From NCBI RefSeq assembly GCF_016086655.4, contig NC_052143.2, positions 24,319,886 to 24,383,885 of the forward strand: a stretch of 64,000 bases of DNA, written 5' to 3'. The notes below the pieces were generated by a model. That model saw nothing but the letters and a program-made list of their open reading frames with translations. It ran no database searches and was not told where the DNA came from. The translations under genes and the position numbers were made by a program. This DNA is from Lepeophtheirus salmonis (taxonomy: Eukaryota; Arthropoda; Copepoda; Siphonostomatoida; Caligidae). Each line of letters begins with the position of its first letter. Position 1 is the stretch's first letter. Positions 46,504 through 60,800 of this stretch are shown here, in pieces.

Positions 46504-48291
46504 CTAATGAGATGGGTGTACTTGGTGTAAGGATATTAGTTTATCCACATCAGGTTGAAACTCACTAAGAAGAAGACGTAGATCCCCACGTTCGGTAATT
46601 CTAAGTTTGTTCCTTTGTTTGGAAAGAAGCATAGTAACTACACTGAAGGCCCGTTCTACCAGATATGACGTTGGAAAAGCAATCAAATATATCTTGACCT
46701 TGTTCCATAATACTGGATAGAGGTCAGATATTTTTTGTTATAGCCAAAAATCTTGATAGGATATCTTGAACTTTGGACTTAGCTCAATGTCGTTTTTAAT
46801 TGAAACTAATTCTTCTTCTACCTCTCTTGTTTCCTCACTACTGACTTCTAGTAATGGATTGATAACCCAGTCTGGTATTTTTAGCCCCAATATATCCTGA
46901 TATCTTTCAGTCATGTCTCTTTGCAACTCTTCTATATGATCACAATACACTTGAAGGTAATTATCTGATGATGACCTTCAAGTTCATTTCCGCTTGGAAA
47001 TTGGTAAAGTTCATGACGTGCTAAATTTCATTCGAATAATTTACACTTAGACAGGAAAGGGGAGATAACAGATTTGACTTTTATAAGATTGGCATCATTT
47101 CCTTGCAATTGCAAATTAATTTCATTGAATTTTAGGAATATATCTGTAAAATAGGCAATATCATTCTTGATTTTTTTTAAATTATGACATAGCCCAATAT
47201 TAGATTCTTGGAAAAATTCAACAACTGTATCAAACAAAGAATAGAATCGTTTGAGGCAGTTTCCCTTTGATAGCCATCTAACTTCTGTGTGTAGCAATAA
47301 ACGATCAAACTCTTCATCATTATCAATGCAAAGCTGTCGAAACAGTCTGGAATTGAGGGAATGTGCCGTGATCTTATTTACTGATGTGATAACAGTATTA
47401 ATTGATTTGTGAAGTCGACCACTAAGGTGTTTTGATACCAGATGCTGCCTTGAATTACACTGTGTACTGTAAGTACACCAGGTACGGCTTTCTTCAAGAA
47501 ACTGATGAAGCCACGATAACGACCTATCATGGATGGTGCACCGTCTGTTGCACACGCCAGAATATTAGTAAGTGGGATTTTTTTTCTCTTTGAAAAAATT
47601 ATAAACGATATCAAATACCGACTTTCCTTTACTGTTTGTTATAAGTTGTCTAGCAAATAACAGTTCTTGTACCAATTTTTCATCTTTGACAAAACGAACA
47701 TAAGCAGGAAGCAAGGATTCATTTCCTGGTAAAGTGGACTCATCTAATTGCAAACTAAATTCGGTTACGGCAAGAATGTTGCACAATTTATCTTCTACGT
47801 TTTCAGCCATTTCATCTATTCTTCTTTGAACTGAATTATTACTGAGAGATATAGATTTTATAATTTGGTCCGGTGACTTATGTACAACAGTGTGCAGAAC
47901 CTCTCTTACTGCAGGCAGAATAAGCTCCTCCCCAATTGTGTGAGGCTTACCAGATCTAGAAATCATCAAAGATATGTTGTATGAAACACGCAAACCGTCA
48001 GTGGATTGTTCTGAAGTGCTCAAAAAAAAACATATTTTTAATAGTTTTTTGTGCCTTGAATTTTTCTCGAAGCGACTGGAAATATGGTATATTTTTTTCT
48101 GTTTTCTCAGAGTGCATTGTTCTCAAATGTTCCGAAAGTCTGGAGGGTTTCATGGCTTCGTTTGAAAACACTTTCTCACACAGCAGACACATAGGTTGAT
48201 GTTGATTCAGTGTTGCTGATACAAATCCATATTTCAAATATTCTACGCTATACTGCCTACAATTCTTTTTTGCTTGTTGATGGGTTGCCAT
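46504..48291 (-). pseudogene. hAT transposase (ZBED5/SCAND3-type) with frameshifts
   Basis: From ATG 48291 the start has a BED zinc finger (CLLCEKVFSNEAMKPSRLSEH followed by H). The next pieces, after frame changes near 48010, 47580, 47540, 47020 and 46730, are FSLQLDESTLPGNESLLPAY, TDGAPSMIGRYRGFI with LLHTEVRWLSKGNCLKRFYS (catalytic-core landmarks of hAT), FTDIFLKFNEINLQLQG, and at the end FPTSYLVERAFSVVTMLLSK, the hAT dimerisation helix. The family includes domesticated vertebrate genes, but here the shifts and stops show a dead transposon gene. The order is complete, so only small lesions inactivated it. Confidence 0.88.
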
Positions 48292-49197
48292 TCTTTATCC
48301 TGGAAAAATATATAAGATACGACTATAACTATTGTCATTTAGGGCTGGAAATGGGTGAAACAATTTAGAAAGTTTTAACGGAAACATCGCTTCGGGAATT
48401 TTCAAATGAGTAAGTTATGTGAGTTTGAAATGTTGCTGCAGTAAGAAGATGGATAAATCTCAAGGTCTTATGGTCCAAATAATTGAGAAATAAATATATA
48501 GAGACAAGTTATTTTTGATGGCATTTTAGTATTGAGCAAAACAATATCCAAAAAGGAAGAAAAAAAAATAACTCCCTACTGGGTTGGTTAACTGGTTAAT
48601 ACTGTAACTGTATTTTCTTGTCAAACTATTCTCAACTACAACCATGTGTTTAACAGCAGAAACCTAGATCAAGATTTGTCTATGGTCCAAATAATTAAAG
48701 AAATAAAAGCTAATTGATGCAAAAAAAAAATCTTAATACAGTTTTATAATTATTTGACGTCCTTGCTTGAAGTTTTAGAATGTGGAATTTGGGTTGTAGT
48801 TTTGGGATCTTACTTTTCCGTAGTTTCACGTTTTTAACAAAATTATAAGTATTTATTCTAAGTAGTCTGTTTGCATTTGAGAGTAAAAGTAAACTAAGTA
48901 TAGAGCAAAATATATAGGCACGAATAATGAAGTACATTTGTACAATCTCGATAACGTATTTTCATCGTATTAACCGGATAATATTCAAGATATTCATTCC
49001 TGCTATTTTGTAGTCATATTTCATTATTTTTGTAGATCAATTTGTTTGTTTTATGTAATAATATGTAATCACCGTTGTTGTTGTTTTTTTGCTCTACCGC
49101 CCCCCAATCACCCCTTTTCCCATTACCACACCCCCTAGATCAAAGCACCGCCCCCAAGGGGGCGGTATCGCCCCCTTTGGGCAACGCTGCTTTAATC

Positions 49198-49738
<541 letters not shown>

Positions 49739-50264
49739 TACCTTAAGTGACAAAAAGTAATATTTATAGACTATGTAATATTGGAAAACCTAATGATCAT
49801 ACCAAAGTCTTTAAGTTCAAAAAATTATGGAGAAATACACGGGTAAACACGTCCATTCCCGAGGAACCATCATTAAATTAATGGAGGATGTTGTTACTGA
49901 TGTCATTTATAGAAATACATATAAAAATGTTTTGAGTCATCCACACCAAATGACGATCAAGTTATCAGTAAAAAGTATAAAATATTTACTAATTTCGAAA
50001 TGGAACTCTGAATTTTGTACCATCTAACACTAAGTATTCATTTTTTTTAAATCTAACCATAAAATATGATTCTATTTTAGCTAAAAATATCAAGAATTAT
50101 GATACACAACTCATTAAATGGTAAAAACAACTGTTTAAATGGTCACAAAAACGGGGGTAGTATCTTTGGATTGTTCGCAACTAGTTTGTCTGACACTAGT
50201 TTATTCACTTAGGTTTTCCAATATTACATAGTCAATAAATATTACTTTTTTATTACTTAAGGAT
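49739..50264. mobile_element. ~525-bp element with ~54-bp terminal inverted repeats
   Basis: CCTTAAGTGACAAAAAGTAA with continuing match through TATTGGAAAACCTAA (49739-49792) recurs inverted at 50211-50264. The arms differ at a handful of positions. The interior contains no gene; a short segment in it (ACAACTGTTTAAATGGTCAC near 50128) recurs just outside at about 50320-50345, so the right side may have been duplicated. Confidence 0.6.
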
Positions 50265-50439
50265 TAGCTATAGATGATAAGCTCCAATAAATAGTGTTCA
50301 GAAAACTGATAAAAGGCAAAAACAACTGTTAAAATGGTCACAACAAAGGGGGTAGTTGCATTATAATTCCTTCATTATAATAGTATGTTGTTATATAAGC
50401 ATACATAACGGGGAAAACATCTTTTTTGATGCTCGTAAA

Positions 50440-51230
50440 AGGATTAATATCGCCGGACATTACTACATAATTAGCTTTTGCTCTAAATCTTTACGATGGA
50501 TTTAATTCTAACATTTTTTTATAAGTATACTTATTGTCTAATTTTATGATTTTGACATTTACTTTATTATTAATAATTAGTTAGATCTCATCGGTAGAGA
50601 TATATCTATCCTGTGCTCAATTGTATATAGCAACTTCCACATGAAGAAAAGGTGTGATGATGATCTTTTTGATTAAACTCCACGTATGGCTTGTGGTTTG
50701 CAACGTAAAGTTATGACATATTTAACAGAATTCCGATGTCAGAACAAGAAAATATTATTGGAATTAATCTATTATTTCAATATTCTGTATTTATAATTTA
50801 TTGTTATTATTAGTTATATGATTCTAATTGTTTAATTTTGTATATTTAACATAAATGTATGATGGTTTATTGTTTTGTATGTAGATTATATTTAATATAA
50901 GCCTTCTTTTTTAAACTTGGAACTTTAAATATATTTCGAAATACTCTACTTTGTTGTTTCAGTAGTTATTATTCTGAGAATATGGTTTATAATGAATTAC
51001 AATTTTATGGAGTGTGATGTTTTCAAATCTACTGTAACGGATAAAAAACGTCTGAGTTACATAGTATATCTTCATTAAACATTTTGCTAATAAATACTTT
51101 CGTTATACCCTCAAAAATCAGAATAAAGCAGGCAGCTGATAATCACATCAGTACTTTAAACAATGATACCATATGTTTTTCTCCCCCTTTCTACTTGCAT
51201 GCGTTTTTCTCTATAGGATTATCAAGTTTG
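50440..51230 (+). repeat. Repeat R2, copy 2
   Basis: Direct-orientation copy of 33530-34345. It differs by point changes and an extra ATTATTAGTT unit near 50805. The two copies lie about 17 kb apart and bracket the transposon nest. Confidence 0.75.
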
Positions 51231-51781
51231 TGTATATAATAATTGATCTGCATTTTCAGTGTATTTTCTTAAAGTTTAATTTAAATTTAAAATAACAACT
51301 TTAATAATGAAATTTTTTAAAAAAGGGACACAGGAAGGGATCTTTTATAAATAGTGTTCACTTCAATATTATCGAAAGTAAAATGTTTACGGCGAATCCT
51401 CTTAGAATCAATTTTTCCATTCCTAAAAATTATGCTTCATTTTAACGTGTTTCTATGTTTCTTCCTGGTAGCTGTTATCTGGCAAAATTATTAACTGCAT
51501 TGTAATCAACTTAATGAGACAAAAATATGATATCAAATTCGATAACTAAATAATAATTCCTTCATTTGGATCACTACAAATATTAGTTTAATTAAATAAA
51601 ATATTTCATACACGTAAATGCTTTGATGTTATACCTCTTCAGGTTATTTTTTACAGCGCTCTTATAAAAATGGCATGTGCTGTACTATGCTCCAGTAACT
51701 TCATAATTACATGGATTCATTTTATTTTCATTCATCATTACACAAGGGTGATAAGAGGCTCTTAATAAAAGTTGACATAAT
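51231..51781. promoter_or_regulatory. Upstream region of the small secreted-protein gene
   Basis: AT-rich, no open frame. It should contain the promoter of the gene starting at 51782; I cannot identify a definite TATA box. Confidence 0.35.
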
Positions 51782-52494
51782 ATGACCATTAAGACAATGA
51801 TTATCATCGGGTTATTAATGAGCACCCTTTTCGTGCATTATACTAATAGTCGAAAAGCTGTCAATTGTGGATTTGTTTGCTATAGGTAAGAATGAAATTC
51901 AATTTAATATTTTCAGATAAGACATTTGTACCATAAGAAATACATTTTATTACATAAAAATATTTATATATAAGCAATGATCATACAATTCCAATATATA
52001 ATTATAAAAGTTTTAATGGATTTAAATTTACTTTAAAGCATTTAAGCTTAAATGTTATACACTCAAAGTAGTCCCTTTTATTAGATTCAATCGCATTAAC
52101 TTTTTAATAACGTACAAATCAATTATATTAAACACATACAACAATCAAGATGGAGGAAATGTAAGGGCAAGTTGATTGGACTCACTGGATCTAGCGGTAA
52201 TCGTCCTTCGGAAGTTGGAACAACTGGGCAACTATTCTTTCACAAATGTGGTTCTCCCAGAGATGGATGTATTTGTGTAGAAGAAGTAAAGGAAAAACAA
52301 AAAGTAGTAGTAGTAGGTAAGGCTTTAAAAACCAAACTTTAGTGAATATCTACACAAATTTTTGCAAGAAACAACTTCATGTTATATTTTTTTGTACATT
52401 TTCAGATGTAAGACCACATATACCAAATAATTTGGTTCAATTTATAAATAACGAAGCCCACGACTGGTTAAGTAATTTAGTCCAGATTGATTAA
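51782..52494 (+). CDS. Small secreted six-cysteine protein, three exons
   Basis: Exons 51782-51885, 52150-52316 and 52406-52494, joined in phases 2 and 1, give 119 residues. Donors are AG|GTAAGA and TAG|GTAAGG; acceptors are ATCAAG and TTTTCAG. The start MTIKTMIIIGLLMSTLFVHY is a clear signal peptide, probably cut near residue 23. The mature part has six cysteines in two clusters, C-x3-C-x4-C (residues 29-38) and, 33 residues further on, C-x5-C-x-C, separated by a Gly/Ser/Thr-rich linker. An acidic-basic stretch with a run of valines and a C-terminal tail ending LVQID follow. Secretion is a confident reading; I do not recognise the family and assign no function. Each exon is too short to stand out alone, but three agreeing phases make chance unlikely. 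Confidence 0.72.
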
Positions 52495-54806
52495 TGGCAC
52501 TTTTAGTCAGACTGACCTAGATTTAAGATATTATAACATATGTATGTTTATATTCTCAATTATACATCTGTAATCAATTTTATGAGTTTAACTATATAAT
52601 ACATAGGTATTGACTTTATACGTAAAAGTAATCAAGTAAAGTCTTTATTCTGTAGTATGATCTATCTCAACTAAACAATCGTCAATTGGTTACAGGTTAA
52701 TTATAATCAACGTTATTATTTGTTGTAAACTCCTATACATTTAGATTAATCTTGATACTGGATTATCATATCACTGATGTAGCGTCTCAATTATATTTAG
52801 TACTATTATTGTTCTTACTCAATTATTAATAATGCACATTTTTTATGATTAGTTATATTTTTGGTTTATAGTACAAGGAAAATGTTTTTTTAATCATACT
52901 AGATATATCAAATGATAGTTCCTAAATCATTCCTATAAAATTACAATTTATTATGAAAAAAATATTTTCTGTCAAAATTTCATTATTGTTATTGTATTCT
53001 TTGTTATTTAAATTTCATAATAAACATCTAGAAGTATAAATACCACAACATGTTGTTACCTTTATTGAATCTCACAATGTCTTCTCCAAAAAGAAACAAG
53101 ATATAATTCGAATTTAACCAATCAACATTCATAACTTTAAAAAAAAGGAGATAAATTGAAAGACGACAGCAAACAATAAAGTACATTGTACATTTTCGTG
53201 TTGGTCAGAGGCAGGGAATAGTACACAAGACTTACGACTCGTGTTGGGATTGAGTCCATATTTTGAAGACTTCCCACTCGACAAGATCTTACAATCAAAG
53301 ATTTGCAACTCTATAGGGACTCGAAAGCTAAGATCCGATACTTTATTGGATGTCTGACCATGAACAGTATTTCCTTAGACTCTTTTCCTCTTTAATGTAT
53401 CTTTTATAGGAAAAATTCAATTGGGACACGTTTTCATGGACTTGAAATGAACTCGAATGAGGATTCGATTAAAATATTCAAGGACTTGAACTTGTGAGCA
53501 AAGATTTGAGACTTGACTTGGACTGGCTATATAAGGACATATTCCCACCTCTGGGTAATGTTGATGATTTTTGTTGATTAATCGAATTTATGGATAAGAC
53601 ATACCTATGTATAGTTAGAGTTCTAGAAAATAGGGCCTGCTCATATCCTAAAAAAAAACAACAACCAAAAAGGGATATGTAGCAATTTACTTTCAAAATC
53701 TGTGATAATTATTATTTTATTCTTGAAGAGAGTAAAAAGTAATCAAACTTACATATGCTCATAATATACGGAGAGTAAGACTGAGGATTTTTAGGGGGGA
53801 TAAGTCCTTGATGGACTCAGTGTAGAATTGAGAATCGAATCGGATATATTATTCTTCCCAATATCCTTGCTCGATGAGTGAGGGATTTGCATTTATTCCC
53901 TTCATCTTCTAGCTGCTCATATCTAATCTAATGAAACGTTATGACAGCTGAGCTGCTCTCCTTCAAAACATAATTCAAATTGTAATTGTAACCACGACAA
54001 TTTTGGGTTTTTTTTTAGCATACGGACATGTCATATTTTTTTTAGGACTCTACCAATAGTGTCTATAAAAACAACAGTATCTCCTTTAAAAGAAGGAAAA
54101 TAAAACACATTGTACTTTGTTTTAAAAATAGATTTTTCCAATAAATATAAAGAATCTACATAAAACAATCAATAAACTATATGAATAATAATAAGTTAAA
54201 AATACTGCTGACTTACTTTAGAATGACTTATATTGTTTATAATATTGTATCTTCAATTCTGATCAACAGAATTTGTGTACCGTATGTATTTTATGTATGA
54301 ATGTAGGATGTATGATAAAATTTCATTTGAAATGTGTATGTATTGTTCATGAAATAATTATCATACTCAAATATGCATAATCACTTCCTTATCCTATAAA
54401 ATGTCCGTCTCATGGATTTGTGAAGGAAGCTATGTAGAGAATGTGATCTTCATTGTTGAATTAGATTTCTCTAATTGGTCCTTAAGATATCATTCTAATA
54501 TATCCTATTCGTCTACGATCTCTACAGAGTCTGTAGAGCATATCAACTTGTCATGGACTCGAGCAAGGAATCCCCTGTTAAAAATATATAAAAAAAACAC
54601 GTAATGATCATTTTAAGGCTAATTGATATTATGTAAATGTTACAAATCCATAAGTTCTGGCAAAAGAGGAAGTAAAAGAAGGGTTAAACGGTGTATGTCG
54701 GATATTATTATCCTTGTGGTTAGTGGTTAAGAAGAGTATTTGCCTACATTAATTGGTTGCTCTGTCAATAAGTAACTCATGACTGAGTGACCTCTTTTTA
54801 TTCTTA
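52495..54806. other. Intergenic with GACTTG-type degenerate repeats
   Basis: The segment 53210-53560 is less AT-rich and contains repeated words such as GACTTGAACTTG, GAGACTTGACTTGGACT and GGACTTGAAATG, like a decayed minisatellite. Near 53757-53800 CTCATAATATACGGAGAGTA resembles module A. No gene is supported. Confidence 0.45.
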
Positions 54807-57800
54807 TTAACAAACACACCTTTTAAATCTCCCCGATTCATTTAAAGGAGATCGACATCGATCCAGTAGCGCCCAAGCCTCTTCCTGCTTTCGATTCTTT
54901 TCTTCAGAACTGAGTTCCAGCCTCAATGTGAACTTTTCTCGATGCATATCAAGTGCAGATTTGACTGGCTCAAGGCGATTACCTTGTCGATCAAAGCTTT
55001 GTTCGAATTCATCAGCCAATTGAATGATTTCCTCCATGCTTACGTCTCTTTTTAGCTTCCCTGAAGTAGGTGGTAACTTCTCTGGTTGAACATTGCGTAA
55101 GAGATCAACGGCAGACTGAATGAGTTTCACACATTCTCTATAATATAGATAATTAGTATTCAAATGAAATATAATCATAAGTTGTATGTATAAAGAAACA
55201 TTACATCATATCCGCGGGAACGGACCATGCAAATACATCTGCATAGTTTAATGTAGCCATAAGATGCTTAGGTCTGGCATGTATTATAACAGTAGCTAAT
55301 AGCATGATAAGTTCTGCATCATTTGGATATGGTAAATCATCCAGTCCTATAGTGGAGCAAATTTATGTTAAGATAAATTATAAACTCAAAAATGTATCTT
55401 ACGAAGAACAGAGCCAGTTTCATCTTCACCTCTTGCTTCAACTATAGCGTGCCGTATATGATTTCCAATTTGTTCAATTGAATCATACATACATGTCATT
55501 CTATCCAAGGGTGTAGTTTTCATATCTAAGGCTGACAATTCTACAATCTAAGCATATATATTAAATGATTAAAAGGGAGCTTGAAATATTTGTTTGAGGT
55601 ATATTCTCACTGCAGCTGATAATGGGATACAAAAATCTTCTGGAAGACCTAACTGATCTGCTGACAAACCAGACTCTCTTAAAAAGCGGAGGCAAGATGA
55701 CAATTCTCTATCCTCACGCTTCGATAGGAGGCAAATCACGGGGAAAACTCTTTCATGGACCAGTTGAACAACGACACTATTTAATATTAATTGATAAATT
55801 ATGTATGTAAATATAAACTATACATATTTATATTAATAAACAAACATACTTTTCCACAGATATCCTTAAGAACTCTTGAAATCTAGGACTTGTATTGACA
55901 ATTTTTGTTGATCGAGGGAAGGAAATAACTGATTCTTGCGCAAGTCGATGGAGAACTTTTGCAAATTCGTTGATTTCATCTCTGGCTCTTTTTTTTGTAA
56001 ACTTTAGGTCTGATATGAGAGGTTTTAAGGTTCTGCATAAATGAGCAATAAATTGATCACAGCGAGGTAAATTAGCCAAGTAGCATTCCGACCTATGAAT
56101 AAAGAATAACTTTAAGATTATAGTTCGATTTATGTTCAACAATGTACATTGTACACATTCTAAATATAAACATTAATTAAAATAAGTTAGTTTTTCTTTC
56201 TTTAAAGTCAATATAAGGGCAAGTCTACCATCATCTACACAGATTTTGATAATTTTTGGTTAGTATGTCTATTGTCTACCGCATCAAAGAAACAAAATAT
56301 TATTATTAGGACGATTATTCGAATCTAAAAAAATCATAGAATTGGTATCAGAAAAATAATGTTTAATATGCGATTCCGATACTTATTTATTTAGTGATTA
56401 AAAAAAATAAATAGCAAAAAAAAAAAAAGATTTTTTGTAGATTTTTGAAAAAGATTATATATCAAATTGTATATTAGAAATTTTTGATCAAAAATTTATT
56501 ATTTAATTTTTTTTTCTTCAAAATAATCTAAAAAAAGCCCCCTTCCCCTAATATAATCCTCTGGACACTCCTGGTGGCAAAATTGTATTTTATAACTATT
56601 ATTTAAAATATTAAAAAATTAAATCGGAATTGGCATCGGTAGTTTTTTTTAGAATCGTCCCATCACTACAACATATGTAACATTTTAGTCTTGTAGAGGC
56701 GCGAGGGCCCGTTTGGGAGTATCTCAAAGTGTGCCCCTCTTTGAAATACCTTGGAACTTGAGTAAGCCGTAACTCCATTTAGGACAGACCAATTTAATTT
56801 TTTCTATGCATTATTTTTTTAAAGAGTACACGCTTTAACTCCTATTTTATTAAAAAAAATAACATATATGCAAAAACTACTATTAAAACATTATTGCAAA
56901 GTTGATGAAATGGTGCCCGAGCCAAGCTTCAAAATCTATTTCAACAATTTTTTGTAAGAACTTTAACCTACTTATATTCTATATGTGTACAAGAAAAATA
57001 GAGTGGGATTTTAATTTACCATAATAGTAAATTTAAAAAAAAAAAAAAAAAAAAAACATGAAATTCTGCCTTATTCTTCCTTTCTTTCCCCTTTAACTTT
57101 TAAATATTCAGTATCTTGTCGTATAAAGATAAATTGCTCGACCACTTAGAGGAAAATGGTGTTGTTTAACTACAATTTCAACAGTGGATGTTGACCGATA
57201 AGAGCTTACTAGTATAGTACAATCTAATCCAAAGGACCAACAGATGGATTCGGATGGGTAATTAAAAGGGAAGGCATAAAGAGGGCATTCGCCGCCCATA
57301 CAAGACTGAAATAACGAAACCGATTTAGTTATTTGGGTTTGTTTCCCAATCATTTAACATGAATGAAGTGTGATTTTTGTACGCATGCAGACTACAACAC
57401 TGAGAGGATTTTTTTGAAGAAGAGGTTGAGCATTGCAAAAATCATAGCAACTACTCAGCTAAACTAAATGTTTTTCGAAAAAAAATAATTTTTTTTTTAA
57501 ATATTAAATTTTGATCAAATATACTTCAAGATTTTACAGTTGCTCACAAAAAATTAAATTTTTTTAAAGGATCAACAGTAAAAAAAATGTTTGGAAAAAA
57601 AATTTCAAATATTAAATTTTTTCCAGAAATTTTTCAAAAAATCATAGCTACTAGAGTAGGTTTACCCGGCGTTGCTTGGGATATTATGAAATTAGAATTA
57701 ATTAAGAACTCTTCTGCTTAATAGAAAACAAAATAAATAAAGATACTAAAATTTTAGGAATTATTCTAATGTTGGTTTCATGAGTAGGAGTCTACTAATA

Positions 57801-60800
57801 TATTTAGGCACTCTTCTTTCATAAGATGAAGAGGAGGTTGCTTTATTCTGGGTCAGACGCCGAGCTTGCAGTATCACGGCCGCTTCCTTGAGCATCAAGC
57901 TCCTGATATCTCAAAATACTCTCAGGTTATACTTGTGAACTAGATGTGGATTTTGATATTTTATCCAAAAAATTGAATATTTGAAATTTTTTTCCATGAA
58001 ATGTAATTTTTTATGTACAGCTTTAGATTTTTGAAATTTTTTACAAAAAAATTTAGTATGTGCAATTCAATTTTTTAATTTTTTTCCAAAAAATTAAATT
58101 TTTCAATTAATTTTTCAAAAAATTTTATTTGTAGGATTTTTTTCAAAAAAAAATTCCAAAACCAATTATCTCCAGCTTACCCATGCTTTGAGATGTAGAG
58201 TCATACGAAATGACTTGCCGATATGAGCCATATTGAATGAGAAACAATGGCGATTTTCATTATAAGAGGTTATTCATCACTAATTCCTAAGATAATCATT
58301 TAGTAATGCAATGAGCATAAAATTGATCATTAAGCAAATCATCAACGACACTTTCATACATTTCACACAGGGGGTAACTTGTACTTATTTTTCTGAATTT
58401 ATAATTAAATTCAAAGTGGTGAATGTTACCACAAGTAATTTTCCCAAGTTTCCCTATTTATAATAAATAAACGCTTCATAAAGTTGATATATATTATTCA
58501 TATAATCTAGAACACCTGAAAACAAGTTAGCTCAATTTTTGTGACCATCGAGCTCAGTTATTATGTGACATAGTCCATGGACCAAAAGTTTCTCTATTAG
58601 TTGCACTCTGAGCATGTTTTACTAACTTTACTATCAAACTCTAAGCAAGAAGATGGATAATTTCGGATGCTCCATCCTGTGTACATACATACCCAATTTC
58701 CAATGCCGTAGGTTGCATTGAAGGCAGGAAGCACCTTCTTGGCCAATATAATTTTATATTAATTGGTTTTCAAGGTCCCTTTTATCCACACCGGTGGAAA
58801 TGCCTTAGCATTTGAACCAATGACAACAAGCATCATGTCATTGGCTGGGTGTTTCGTTCGCCCGTTGAGTTTTTCCTCGGGAGGAGCGTCTTTGGGGGTC
58901 TTGGCGATGTACCAAAGGCTCTGGGAGTTGCTGACTGGGTCAACTGTGTAAATTTTTGCATCCGAAAAAATGAGGACTTCCCTATTGGGGTTCTTCAATT
59001 TATTAAGGAGGATTTTCGATCGTTCCAGCCTCTTTTGTCTGTGTAAAGCCGTCAAACCTGAAATTGGTAACAATTCTAGACTTGAGATCCAAATCATCTT
59101 TAACAATGCGTCAGACAGCTGTTTCGTGAACCCTGAGGTCCCTGCCCATTTTCCGGATGTCGTCACGAGGGTTTGTGTCTATCTTTGCCATCACAATCCT
59201 TATGAGACTCCCTTTGAGGACCAATTTTGGTCTTCCCGTCCTGGGACGATCGAAAGAGGATTCGATTTCGTTGTAGATAATTCTTAGCGTTGTATACAGT
59301 GGTCCTAATGATCCATAACTTACGTGCATTCACCGAGAGATTGTCACCGGCTTTGATAAGCATAACAATTTTTTGACGAAATACTGTATTTCGGAACTCC
59401 TGAAAGACCTACAGCTGATTTTATTTTTTCAATAAAGAACTAAAAGGACTGTTTTTATGTTTACGCAACACATATTTTCTTCTTATATGAAAATTAAGTT
59501 TGTCCAAATTCATTTGCTAATGGATCTTCATTACTTTTTTTTTGTTGAATATTACAATAGACATATTGTGTTTATTTATTATGTGGGTACATATCATATA
59601 CTCGTACATGCATTAATGCAGTTTTAGATTAATGAGTAGACTTACATATATGAATATATATCTATGTACCAATGAAACAAAAGGGTATTACGAAATCAAT
59701 CTGGCAAAATGACTTCCTTTCTATACAATTATGTAATACTAATTATTTTCTCATCATGAAGGTTTAATTGTTTAGAAATTATTTAAAAAAATACAAATGC
59801 TTACTCCATATAGGTTGTAACACGAGGTGGTAGTTCAAAATGTGAATGAACAGAAGCAACCCTAGGGGATTCATATCCAGAATCAGCAGAGTATTGACGT
59901 GGATTTGACTTCTTGACCCTCTCAATGGACTCTATCTTCTTTTGTTTTGTCAATGTTTTCCTTCTCTGTGCTGCTGTTAATGAGGCGGAAGGGGCGGATA
60001 TACCAGTGGAGGCGGTTGAGGGCGCAAGAGATCGACTCGCTAGTGAAGAGGATGAGGATTTGTGAGATGTGGTTATTTGTGAGTACTTCGGAACCATGGG
60101 CTTATCAAGAACGTACATATTATATTGGTTGAAATTCTGCAAAATAAGATTAATTATAAGTTACATCAAGCAGGAGGGTCCACAGGGGTGGGCTAGAGGG
60201 CAGTACCCCCTTCCACATTAAGGAAATTTAGCTTATTATTAGAAAATTTAATATTTGAATTTTTTTTCAAAAATTTAAATAAATTTTCGAAATTTTTTTC
60301 CAAAACATTTAACTTTTTGTGAATAGCTATAGATTTTCGAAATTTTTATTCAAAAAATTCAATATTCGAATTTTTTTTCTAAAAATTTTATTACAAACAA
60401 TTTAATTTTTTGTAAATAATTGTAGATTTTTGAAATTATTTTCCAAATGATTTAATATTTGAAATTTACATTTTGAGATTTTTTTTCCTAAAAATGTAAT
60501 TTCGACATTTTTGACTTTTTTTTTTAAGTATTTTAATTTATTTTTTTTCCAAAAAAAATCCAAAAACCAATTCTCCGGACGTCCCTGTCAAGGCATGAAG
60601 AAAATAAATCTCAAGTCTATGGAACTATTTTGGAAGCGGGGTTTCTAAATAAAATAATAATTGTAAAAATTATATTGTTTGAAATACAATAGTTTCATGA
60701 AAATCCTAAATTAGTAGGGCTCTCGACGTATATTGCTTTATTTCCTGCTTGAACAGTGTAATCAGATAAAAACCATGTAATTTTTTAGATAGGTTATACT

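Larger units (their letters stand above)
46116..49189 (-). mobile_element. hAT transposon (ZBED5-like) with exact 8-bp target duplication
   Basis: The 3074-bp element is bounded by CTTTAATC at 46108-46115 and again at 49190-49197. Its tips are CAGGGTTTCCCAA on the left and, on the other strand, CAGCGTTGCCCAA on the right (two mismatches in 13). It carries a decayed minus-strand hAT transposase at 48291-46504 with about 900 bp of 5' leader. C-rich and G-rich subterminal sequence lies inside both ends (46140-46200 and 49095-49180). A further AT-rich short element appears inserted near the left end. Confidence 0.9.

Noticed and set aside
58763..59287. Plus-strand open frames over the second mariner relic
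   Set aside because: Antisense to recognisable minus-strand transposase motifs.
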